Shown: piece by piece, positions 23,353 through 35,300 of the stretch
How the letters are laid out: each line of letters begins with the position of its first letter
How positions within the stretch are numbered: the stretch's first letter is position 1
Source: Holacanthus passer
Lineage: Eukaryota; Chordata; Actinopteri; Pomacanthidae
Length of the DNA: 64,000 nt
Assembly: GCA_025331565.1 (NCBI GenBank)
Contig: JAFREQ010000035.1
Location: 3,162,001 to 3,226,000 of the forward strand
Direction: 5' to 3'
Notes under the pieces: generated by a model
The model's input: only the letters and a program-made list of their open reading frames with translations
Told to the model about the DNA's origin: nothing
Database searches by the model: none
Translations under genes and position numbers: made by a program

Positions 23353-26300
23353 TTATGCCTTGCCCTCCTCTACTTTGACAGCCTGGGGTTTGATGGCTCC
23401 AGTGCGTGCTGGTTTGGCTTGCCCTGTGGAGGGCAGGGGCTCCTGGAGTTTGCTGGTCATACCCCCGGATGGTGTCTTGCCCTCACCCACTGCCTTGCGC
23501 ACTTCTCGCATGGTTTTATTCTGCACAAAGAAGAGGAAGAGTTACAAAGACCTACAGCAGCACCTGGTAAACCATACATTTAATGCATCAACATTGCATT
23601 AACATTTGTTTGAATAGTCCAAGGCTGATGATCAGCCATCAGGTAAAAAAAAAAAAAAACAACAGACGCATTTGTTGCCTTTTCACAATATTCTCAGCCT
23701 GCACAATTTCTAAAAAAAAAAAATTAAATTTCCCATAAAGGAGTGTTGGTATTTACTCATTTTTCCTTCACTGGTGAAAGATTTGCAGCTATCCATAACA
23801 TCATACTTTTACCCCAATTACCATAAAATACTAATGTGCCATGAACACCACAAACATTAGACACATTTTTCCTGACACATTATCGCCACATGAAATTAAA
23901 TGGATGATCAGCTTTAGACTATCCAAAAATATATGACACACTTTATTCAGATTTTATTATATTTATGAATACAAAAGTCATTATTGTTAGCTTGTGGAAA
24001 AGAACTCTCCAATGGATATTTTAGATAATGCTATATTTGTAAAACATTTTCACAGTAAAGTTTAGTCTATACACACAAGATTATTAATATTAAAAGTATA
24101 CTATCCCAGATAAGTCTTACAGAACCAAAAATATATCCTACCAAGACCTCTTAGATATGATAACCACAGCTGTATACTTTAAGTCAAAGACAAACACTAA
24201 AAATACATAAAACAAGTAATGCAAATAGAGAAAAAGAAAATGGATTAAATTAAATTACCTATATTTACAGTGGGTGGCTCACCTTCATGCCATCCTCTGG
24301 CCCTTTGACAGGGGGCTCGGGGGCGGAGGGAGGGGTGGAGTGGGGAGGGTCACGGCCAGGATTGGGGTAAGGGGGAGCGGATGATGACAGGCTTGTTGAC
24401 CTGCATGACTGGTCTCTGGATGGGGTTGGGGAAAGGGCCTGTGGTGGGGGGCCGCATGTGCATCACCATGCTACCCTGAGCAGGTGGGACCTGTTGGTCA
24501 CGGGGGAGGAGGAAGGAGGGAGGAAGGAAGGAAGGAAGGAGGGAGAAAGGAGGCGGAAAGAAGATGAGGGGGTTGGAAATAAATGAAAACATATAATTAG
24601 CGTGCCAGTATTGAATTTCTTAGGGCATTTTCAGACTTGATCCAAAGTTCAGTCACAGGTTTGTTTCTTCAGTCGCTCCTATCTATGTGTTAAAAATATA
24701 GTTTTGTATACTGTACATACTGACAGGTGATGCTAATGTGGATGCCTTTAACCAATCATGTTATTAAACTTTAATTTTCAAAACTGAGAGGACATAAGAG
24801 CACTGTTTGACAGAAGCTTTCACACTTTAGCAAACATACCACACTCGACAGCCTTAGGTGTTGAAAAGCCTCTCCCATTGGCCAAAGAATAAAAATGCCC
24901 TGATTAAACTTTAAAGTAAACACATCTATAATTACACATATACACAACATATATATTTCAAAGATGAATACCTGTTGAGTAAAATGTGTGGGCAGAGGGC
25001 CTACAGGCCCCCCAGGACCAGAAGGCTTCCCACTCGGGCTGGCAGACCCAGGCCTGATGAGGAGAGGGGAGACAGAAGAAAAAGTTAGTTTTATAATCCA
25101 TTTTCTAAAATGTGCATTTGTGATACACCATATCTCACTTGTTGACAGAGTACATGGCGTGTTCTAGACAATTATCTTTTATTATAATTTCGACTCACCT
25201 GTAGGACCCTCCCGATATGCCTGGGGAATGATTGGGCTTGTCGGAGAACTGAAAGCCTTTCATTTCCATCTGTGAGCCCTGAGAATAGGACAGTGAGACA
25301 GACACATCATCAATACACACAATCAACTGTGGACTGTTCATTTATAGATAAAGAGATGTGCAGCATTATATAAATTTGTCTAAGCTGTCTGTTGTGTAAT
25401 AAAGTGGATTTTAACTTCCATTACTGAACAGAACAGTTTTTGGTTGAGCAACATAAGATCAGTAAGTCACACCTCTCGGCTGCCGGTCATGACAGCAGGC
25501 TGGGAGCCAGGTGGCAGCATTCGACGTGGAGCACCGACTGACAGGTTCTGTCCCTGCTGCAGCTGAATGGACTGTGGGAGGATGAGATGTTGCTGAGCTG
25601 AGCCATAACGCAGCTGAGAGCCAGGTAGGGGCATGGTCACCTGATGGAAAAAAGGATTTTATAGTAAATGTTATCATTTAAGGCAATACTGGCCTGATTA
25701 TGGTATGAAGGCTAATACTAACTGTTGCTAACATGAATGCTATGGATAATTTAATAAATCCCTCTGAAATCTGACAAGCATCAAGAGAAATACAGGATCT
25801 TGAGCTGTTGTCAAACCGACTTACCTGGATGAGCTGAGAGTCCATTAGCTGGGAGGAACCCATACCCGGCCCCTGGTTCATCTGGCTGTCATAGACTAGC
25901 TGCTGGCTGCCATTCATAGGCTGATAGTGTGAGCCAGACTGAGGCTTGACCATGTCTGAGGGCTGCATGCCAGGGAAAGCCGAGTAGGGCCCCTTGAGAG
26001 GGGCTCCTCCCGACAGCACCATGGGGCTGGGCTGTGACAGGTTGGGGTGCATGTAAACCTGGGACCTGAAAGGAGGAACACCATGTAGAATAAGAGAACG
26101 AAGAACATTAAACTACACTGTGTTGCCACATCAATGAAACAGATAAAATTATAAAGTGAAGCAAACTAATGGGATCAGTGGAAATTCAATGAAAATTTTG
26201 AGGTGGCAGTACCTGAAGGGGGGAATAGAGCTGAACATCTCTTGGGACTGAGAGACGGGAAGACCTCCCCGAAGCCCCAACTGAGCCTGAGCCTGAAGAG

Positions 26301-29300
26301 ATGTGTGTAAAGAGATGGGAATCTGCTGGGCTGCGGCCGCCTGAATGGATGAACAAATGTAACATAATGATAATTATGCTGATACATAAACAAGCCTGTA
26401 TGTGTGTGTGTGTGTGTTTATCTCTTTACCTGTTGGTAGGTCTGCTGCTGGGTCATGGTGGGAGGTACAAGGCGCGGTTGGCTAGGAAAGACATGACCAT
26501 CCAGATACAATGGGGGGATATGATTACCTACAGGAGGGACAGGAAACAACAGGATTTAAGTTTAGCTCTCTTTCAAGACGAAGCCCCCGTCAAACACAGA
26601 AAATGAAATGCAGTTTTACCTTGCATGGACATGGAAGGTGCTACTGATGCCACAGGCATCGGAGGCATGGAAACCCCTCCAAAAGAACTGTAGCTGACGC
26701 CACTGGATGAGCCAACGCTGCAGGGAGGCTGAGCACCTGAAGCACCTCCGCCAGGAGAGCCCTGCTCAGGGAGGGACTGGGAGTTCTCCCACGCCTTCCG
26801 AGCTGATTCCATCTGAAGAAAAAGAAACATTTAAAGTTTATATGCATTTTTGGTTGCATCAACAGATACTGATTATTCCTTATGTGTTACATGTATGAAA
26901 AGATACAGCCCTGTGTACATGGAATTGTAATTTAAATACCTTGAGAGTGAGGTCAGCAGTGGGGAAGGAGATGGGGTTGAGGTTAATGCCAGGCTGCAGG
27001 TGGTTGGAACGCAGCATGGGGATACTCTGATTGAGAGCCGTCTGTTTAAAATTATAGAAAAGTTCAGCATCAATGAGCGGCAAGTCAATACCCCTTGTGC
27101 GTACGCATCAAAATCTTGAAGAATTCCACTAATTTCACATTGTCACACCAGATCACCAATAGTTTTCTTTTTATTTACAAGACACCAAAAAAGTACAGAT
27201 ATTATCACTCACATTGGTAGTAAGTGCATCCTGAAGCTTGTTGACAGGATTGGACACGGGCACTGGGGTGGAGCCTGGTGGTAGGCTGAAATCAGAGTCC
27301 TTGGCACTGACACCAAACTCAATGGGAGGCACAGGCAGCACAGTGTCCACATGGAGGTCCACACCATTGACTGGTGTGATGGGGCCACCTTCCAGCCTGT
27401 CAACACCTTCTGAGCCCTTGCGGTGCTTTAGGGAGCGTTCGTTTCCGATGGGCCCTGGTTTGTGCTGTTCTTTAGTCTGCTCTGGGCCTGCATCAGAGTC
27501 CTGGCCAAGAAGAGGAAAAGGCACTCAATACCTTCACCAGGGAGGTTATGTTTTCTGTCTGGTTTGTTTGTTTGTCAGCAGGTTCGCAAAAAACTACTGG
27601 CCTGATTTTAGAGAAACCTTGTGTAATATATGCAGCGTAGGTGGTTTGAATGAGCAACTGCATTGTACTACCTCAGAGTTGGGCTCGCTCCCAGTGTAAG
27701 ACACCTGTTTAGTCCACGAGTCTCCTCCTGAAGACTGTACTGAAAGAGCTAAAGAAAAAAAACAAAAACAAACATAAATGGATGCTATTAGTGAATATTA
27801 ATGAAGTATATAAAATGTCATCATCATAAATTTTGTCTCAGTTTAACATTCAAGCAATCCTGTCAAGTAATATTGGAAAGATATATTCTGCTTTGTGCAA
27901 ATAAACTCTACAGACAATTTAAGTGAATATTCTAGTCTCTGGGGTTTCTGTTTTATAGCAGCAAGAAAAGAATCAAGAACAAAGCACTGACACAATGTTT
28001 GGTCTGTCTAGTACCTGAGCTGTTGGTCTCCCAGATTTCTGTTCCCAGGTTGTTAGAAGAAAGCGCTTCCTCAGCTTGTTCGATGCTCATGCTTCCCTGC
28101 TTTTTGGCAAAGCGTGGCGGTATCTTGGATGTGATAGTCCTGTTCTTCACTGGCACCTGATACAGACAACAATGACAAACAGCTTAACAAACGGCACATT
28201 TTTTGTTCATCCTTGTAAAGATTACTGAGCATATGTTTAACTTACAGCAGCTCCCTGTTCCTTCCTCCTTCGCTCATCTTCCTGTGGGCGTCTTTGCTTT
28301 TTGGACAAGGCATCCTGGTATCCGTCTGGATTTGAAACTGGTCCCCCTGCATCTCCCTCAACTACAAAACAGGCGTGTGGTCAATGGAAAATTATGTGTA
28401 TATAGGGAAAGGGATTTTTTTTTACAATTAGAATTGCCAATTTTATTTCTATAAACATGGAGAACATTAAAAGACAAATTTTAAAAATTGGACTTACTTG
28501 GATAGCTGCTGAGCTCATACTGGGACAGAGGTTCAGCTATGTCTGTCTTGACAGGTCCTTGCTTCAGCTCCTTGTCTAATTTCTTCCCAGAGGGCTCACT
28601 GGGCTCCCTCTCCTCCTGCTGCTCTATGCTGTAAACTGGGCCTGACTCATCTGGGCCCCTGCTGAAAACAGGAAGGGGAGAGAAAAGGGTAACTGGGTTT
28701 TCTGAGCATCACTAAAACATCAACAAAAAAATGTAACAGTGGCAAAATAACCAAAACTTCTGAGAATCTTTTTTTTCTAAAACATATTTTTTAGTTAGCC
28801 GATTAATTTCAGACTGCAGATGGAATAAGAAGAAAAACAAACAAAACGACTTAAAATTTTGGCTTAGGGGAATGCGATGAAAATATAGTATTTATTTAGT
28901 GTTTCATTTAGTCAATGATACTGTCACACTAAGCACAGGCACGTAGACTTGATCACACAACCCTAGTGTTCACAGAATAAACCATCTACAGGCTAGTGAC
29001 ATTCAGATCAATTTTGGTCAAGTGTTGGTAGAGAAAGTGGACATGGAATGGGGCTGTTTTCCAATTCCAATCTGAACCCAGGAGGCTGCAGCTGAATTGA
29101 ATGAACATCAGCCACATGGGACAAAATGAAACCTCAAAAGCTAACAAATGGTACAAGTTAACAACTGGCACGTTAACTAGAATTCAACTAAATCAGAACA
29201 ACCGGCAACAGTGCTGGTAAAAAGAAAGCTAAGCACCTTACTGAAGAATCACATTTTCTCTATGTAGAGTAAGCACTCACGTTCATACATTTTGTAACAG

Positions 29301-32300
29301 AATTGTTTGTTTCCTCAAATAAAGATAAGCAAAAATTTGGTGTCAGTCAATGCGGGTGTCAGCCAAATTATGTTTAAGTCAAAACAATACAAGAGATACA
29401 CTGTATTGTTGGATCTAAGCAAGTACAACAACCAGACCTGAAACAAGAAGCCAAGGCATTAATATAACTCCCAAGCATGTATTGAGGATGCTTTATTCCC
29501 AGCAATAATATATGTGGGTACAGGACCGTATCAGCTACAATTACCTCAACTTTACGTATGTTCTATTAATCACCTCACCTTTTACAAGTCGTCCCTCCAT
29601 TCTGCCAACTGTCACTCCTGTTAGAGGAGGTGGTGGGGGGATTATCAGGTGCACGTGCCATCTTGCTTGCTTCTAGCAGTGATGGCTCTCCTTTCCTGTT
29701 CTGCCGTTCCACCAATGGTCTCTGGCTGGAGAAGCTTCTCTTGCAAAGTTCCCTCTTCTCGCCAGAGCCTGGTTCACTGTGGCCAGAGTCTGAAGGGATA
29801 TCACCGTGTCCCTGTGTAGTTGCACTTCCACCTCGCTTCTCTCTCCAGTCACCAAAGTCGCTGTTGTCTGATCCTGTCTCCCATTCCTCAGCCTGACCAT
29901 GTTGGCTGGAGCGTCCACCAGAGTAATGGCCGCTGGGCCAGTTGTCTTCCCCGCTGCCTTTGGAGCGACCAGGCCAGGGGTTTGCAAAGTCTCCATTTAC
30001 ATACTCCTCACTTGTCCACTGGTTTGAGCCAGGTTCACGTTCTTGTCGTAGACGGCGGAAGCGTGGAGGTTTGTCTTGACGGGGTGGACGCCGTCTCCTC
30101 AACATTTGCCTGTCGGGGTTGTCATTGTCGAAGTAGTATTCTCCTTCACGGTCTTCTGTGCCATTTTCCATGAAGGAGCCTGTGAATTTAGGGGGGTACT
30201 TGAGAGTCTCACGTTCAACAGGGGGTCGACGGGAGTAAGTAGTCTCAGCTCCAGGGCCATAACCATTTTCTTGCATGGAGCCACCACTGCTACTAAACTG
30301 GGGCCCACGGCCCCTCCATGTAGAAATGTCCCTGGATCCTCCAAAGCTTCGACTGTAAGTTCCAGTGGTGTTCAGTCTGGGAGGCAGCATACGACCTCCA
30401 AAGCCTCTGCTTGCCTTGGTCTTTTCTCTGGAATCTGGGGCCGTCTGGTCATCTGTATACACCTTGTTGGATCTCCAAGAGTCTCTGTCAGCTTTACGGA
30501 CTTCTCCAGACTCTGTGTAGCCTTCTCCATTTTCAGATCCCTTCTGGCGGCGCCTCTTGGGCAGTTCCTCGTATTCTGAGGCTTCACTCAAGGTCTCACT
30601 GACATTTCGCCTCCGGGGTTTGCCCCTCTGGAACTCCTCCACCTTGACAAGGTCCCTTGGTGGTGCTCGACCTCTGCCTGTGCGCTGAGCACCGCTGCTG
30701 TTATTGTTATTATAAGCCCCTCGGAGATTGTCTCCACCTCGGCCACCACGGGTTCCACCTCTAGAGCTAAATTCCCTAAAGCCTCGACTGCGGCCTCTAC
30801 CTGTTCCCCTGATTGCACCAAAGGCCTGTTCTTCATCGATGAAGATCCAGTTATTGCGCCGTAGTGCATGGGGCTCCCGGCTTTCCTGGCTATCTCTAGG
30901 TGACTGGCTCTTGCCACTGTCCCAGGTGTTCTCCTTGGGAGAGTCATCACTGTGGGTGCTCAGAGGCCTCTCTATTTTGATAGGAGCTGGTGACTGACGC
31001 TGCCTTTCTTCGGGCTGTTTTTCAACAACGGGTGAGGCTGAACGCCTGTTGCTGACAGGCTGGTTATCTTTCTTCAAGTCGTAAACATTGGTAAGGACTT
31101 CTTTCTCCAGGCGGTAAGGGACAGTCTTCTCCTCAGGCTCAGGTTTAGGCTTCTCATTTTCCTTGTCTTCCACTTTGAGAGCCTTGAGAACTGGTTTCTT
31201 GATGGGCCCAGTTCTGCGAGTCAAGGGGCGCCCACTGGTCTCAGATGGCTGGCTGACACTACTACTGGAACTGGAACTGGGTTCAGACCACTGACTTTGA
31301 GCATTGTTGAGTCCCCCTCTTGTTTCAGGCTCCCATCTCTTTTCCAATTGTCCTTGGAGCCATCTAAGGACTCGTCGTGAGATTCAGGGCCGTCTTTCAG
31401 ATGCTTGTCCCTCAAGTCTTGTTTCGGGTAATCACTATCAGTATGATTCTGGGAGTGGTTCTGAGCAGTGGTCAGCAGGCCTTGGTCATGGTGTTCTCTG
31501 TCTGAGCCTCGGCTCTGGTAAGCATGATGGGGGAGATCATCGTGGGGGTGGGTCAAGCAATCATTGGCCCTCTCTTCATAGGAGTCTTGTTGGGAGCAGG
31601 CCATATCGCTTCTGTGGGAGGGGGGGGAAACATCAAAAATGACAAATACAGACTGAAACCCACCAGGAGGAGTCTATGTCACTAATCCTGATTTTATCCA
31701 GGCATTTTAAACAGAATACAAGATAATTCCTTAATTAAAGACCTGGAAAATTCACAGGCTCTGATATTTTTGAATACAATAACTGACCTGTCATCTGCCT
31801 GGCCACTGTCTGAGCTTTCATGCTGTCTCTGGTAAGGTGGAGTGAAGCTGCGCAAGGGGTAGCCATCTTGGTTCCACACAGGATAAGGTTCAGTTGAAGG
31901 GGCTCTTCTCTCCTGGTGCACATTGGGATGGCATCCCTCATCGGAACCAGGGCTGTTCAAGTGGTCCTGATGCATCATGGGTTTCATCATCCCTGCTGAA
32001 AGCAACCAGTGTTCAAACCAGAGATTTCCACAATAGCAAACCAGACGAAACAGTCTGATTTCAGATGTGAAGGATTAGTGAAGGCTTGGATTAGCGCTCA
32101 CCTGAAGAGTGGACAGCACCGGGGTAGTAGTCCACAGGAGATCGTCCTTGGGTCATGCGGGGATCCATGAAAGGCGGCATCATCATCCAGCGGGGATCAA
32201 ACCCGAGGACATGTGGGGGATAGTAGCCTCGCTGGGCGTGGCTTGAGCCAGACGGGGCACCGTGACCTGACTGCTGCCAGTGCTGCATCTTGTATACTTG

Positions 32301-35300
32301 TTCCTGTAGAATGTAGGCAACGAATACCCTTGTAAGAGATGGTGGACAAAATCCACTATCCACATATCCAATTCTGTGTAAAAATGGCGCTGCCATGGTC
32401 ATAATCACAACAGCTGTTCTCGGGAGGGAGAAGGTTACCAACCAGTCTAGCAATATAGTATAACTAGTCAAGCAATATTTTTCACAACAGACATTTTGAC
32501 TTGGCATAATAGGAAAAGTAAAGGTGTCACTAAAAACATTGTTCAACAATTGTTCCCTTCTATTCATTTGTCCCAGTAAGCCATGACAGTGTGAGTCAAA
32601 GCAGCTAAATGGAATTCAGCCATCATTAGTTGTATAATTTACACCTGTGCTTTTCTTACAGTGTTAAAATGTCACTCTCTTGTGGTGAACAGAAATGTGG
32701 AAAATGCCACCTAATTTCTGAATACACCCTTTTTTGATTGCATGTCCTGTACTTCTTGCTTGAAATAAACACACAGCATGAGCTCCAAAAACCCCTTACA
32801 AGAATTAACAATGAAAAATCCAATCAGAGACAAACAGGCGACAGGCTCACTGCTTTTCATGTTTGCATGTTGATGACTGCAACCTTGAAACAATCCCTAC
32901 TTCCATGAACTCTTGAAAGCCCTTTTCTCACAAAGCAGCCACTAATACATTGACGCATTAGTCTGGGATTAGGACTTCATGGGTTAGAAGGGGCATCAGC
33001 TGGCGCTCACCTGCTGCTGCTGGTGGTGCTGTGGCTGCTTTTGAAAGCGGGGTGGGATGGGTTTGGAGGGATGACGTCCACTGTAGTCTCCTGAGGGGGA
33101 GGAGGGCTCCTGGCCATCATGCTCGCTGCCACGGTAGTTGGAGAAGCCAGATTCCTCACGGTAACTGTGGCCAGGAGAGTTGTCCGGGGGGCATTCACTT
33201 GCATCTGAAAATCATTTGATTGCAAAACATGTTTAGAATTTGCTGTTATATTCAACAATAATCTTTATTTCATATATAATAAAAGGCCTAAATGTTCAGT
33301 TTTTTACCTTTTGTGCTGTACTGCCAGTTCTCATGATGGCCTTTACTCTGTTCCCTGTTTGGGGACAGTGGAACTTCTTTGCCATCTCCCTCTTTCTGGC
33401 CCTCCTCTGATCTTGACAGCTGTCTTTCAGTCTTCCCAAATTTCTCATCCAGCTTTTTGAGCTTTTCAGCACAGGCAGCCAGTCGCTCCTCCCGGGCACG
33501 TCTCTCTTCCTCCTCCCTGCGTCTGCGGGCCCTCTCAACAGCTTCCGACAGCTCAGGTGACACATATTTTGCCCTTGCTGGTCCCTGAGCCTGAGATTGG
33601 CGCTGGTGATCTTCCTGGTCAGCCAGTGGCTCACCTTGGTTTTTCTGCTGGGCCTAGAGGTGGAACAGAGGCAGTTCAAGGGGGAGGGCTCAGTTTTTTA
33701 TGCTTTGTTTTTATGAGCGTGCATGAGGGTGTCTGTATCTGTTTGACCAATTAAACATTCCCCATAGTACCTAAAAATGCATCTATAATGTGTCCCTGGA
33801 GAAAAGGGTCTAACTAAGAAACAATGTCATTTTTTATTCTAAGTGACCAAAAGGATAAACAGATTTTGAAAGTGTATATGCATGGAGGTGGAATCTTCAC
33901 ATTTGGGAAATAATCATTACACAGTAAGCATCTTAGACCACTAGGCTTTAAGGATACCCTGAATTACTTTGTCTGCTAAGCCCACCTGCTAACATTGAGA
34001 ACTTAAAAGCCTCAGACACTCGTGTAAATGTGCAACTCTAATTGTACTTGTCTGACAGATTTTTCACATTGAAACTGGCTGAAAAACAGAGGCATAATCT
34101 GTATTTCCATTATGTGTGTGACATCCTTTTCACTTGCCAAGCAAAAGGCTTGGCAAGTGAAAAGTAGTCAGACAGATATCTCTATGGTTACTGCAAGGTC
34201 ATCTCTCCCAATTCACAATGACAGTCTCACTTGAGGGTGTGCAAAGGCACACTGCTATTCATATGCTCTGCAGTGTTGTCTTATCCTCCATAGTCAGAGA
34301 GGGATTAAAGAGCAAGATGCGTTTTAACTGTGGATAACATCATAATGAGTTAATCTTACATAAGTAATCTCAAAAGGGGAGGATCAAAGTGGAAAAACAC
34401 TGTATAGTGTGTAGTTACCAAGGTGTCTGCAGAGAGATATCTGCCGTTGGTCTTCCTGGGAGGCTCGTGATGGTGATGTTGGTAAGAATAACTCTCCTCG
34501 GGGCCCTCATGGGGGTAAGACACCTCACCTGAACTTAGGGAGGATTGGCAGTCACGCTGGAGCTCTCTCTCCCTCTCCCATTCATTCCTGAAAAGTAACA
34601 GATCAAAATTAAACCAGGCACCCTCTGAATCTTCATCTTACCACAGGGGATCATCTGTTCCAAGGATTTAAATGATGATAAAAAAACAAGAGTGTGAAAT
34701 TATTTAGAGCAATAATGAGCTATGAGGAAAGATATCTCACCATATCTTGCTTTTATCACCGTGATCATCTTCATCGTCGCTGAACTTGAGCTTCTCACTA
34801 TAATCGACTTCCTCATGGAGTCCTGCAATACAACAAACTAACAGTCAGCAACAGTGCTTTGGGATAAGAGGCAGCACACAGGGAACAGGCACTGGTATCC
34901 CATCAGCATGTTCTCAACTGTACAGCAACCATAACCATACTAAACAACTGTGCTTTAGTATGCATAAAACAGAGTGAAATAAGCACTGTTTACCTACACA
35001 GAGTATGCACTTAACCTATCTTGATACTGTTAAGACATACACACTTTAACACAATGAGGCAACCCACATAATACTAGACAAGCTAATGGTACAGACAGAA
35101 CTGGATCTAATCAACAACTGTCTGAGCTACCCTGACCTACCAGGATGTAATATGCAAAATTGTCTCCCTCTTCATGTGTTGTAACCTGACTCATTTTTGT
35201 GCATATGTGAGATAAAGCCTCAAAACCAGAGCAAATGCACCTATTTTCATCTTGTAGCTGGCCTATAACACTTTGGATGCAGGCTCGGGAGATAGTGTTG

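Noticed and set aside
24350..24592. Exon 29 of prrc2b as a genuine alternative terminal exon ending at TGA 24350
   Set aside because: Conserved protein continues in the other frame right after the C5 run and joins the last exon in phase, so an indel explains it better.
30076..30579. 167-aa + strand frame
   Set aside because: It is a shadow of prrc2b exon 15 on the opposite strand, with no splice or start evidence.
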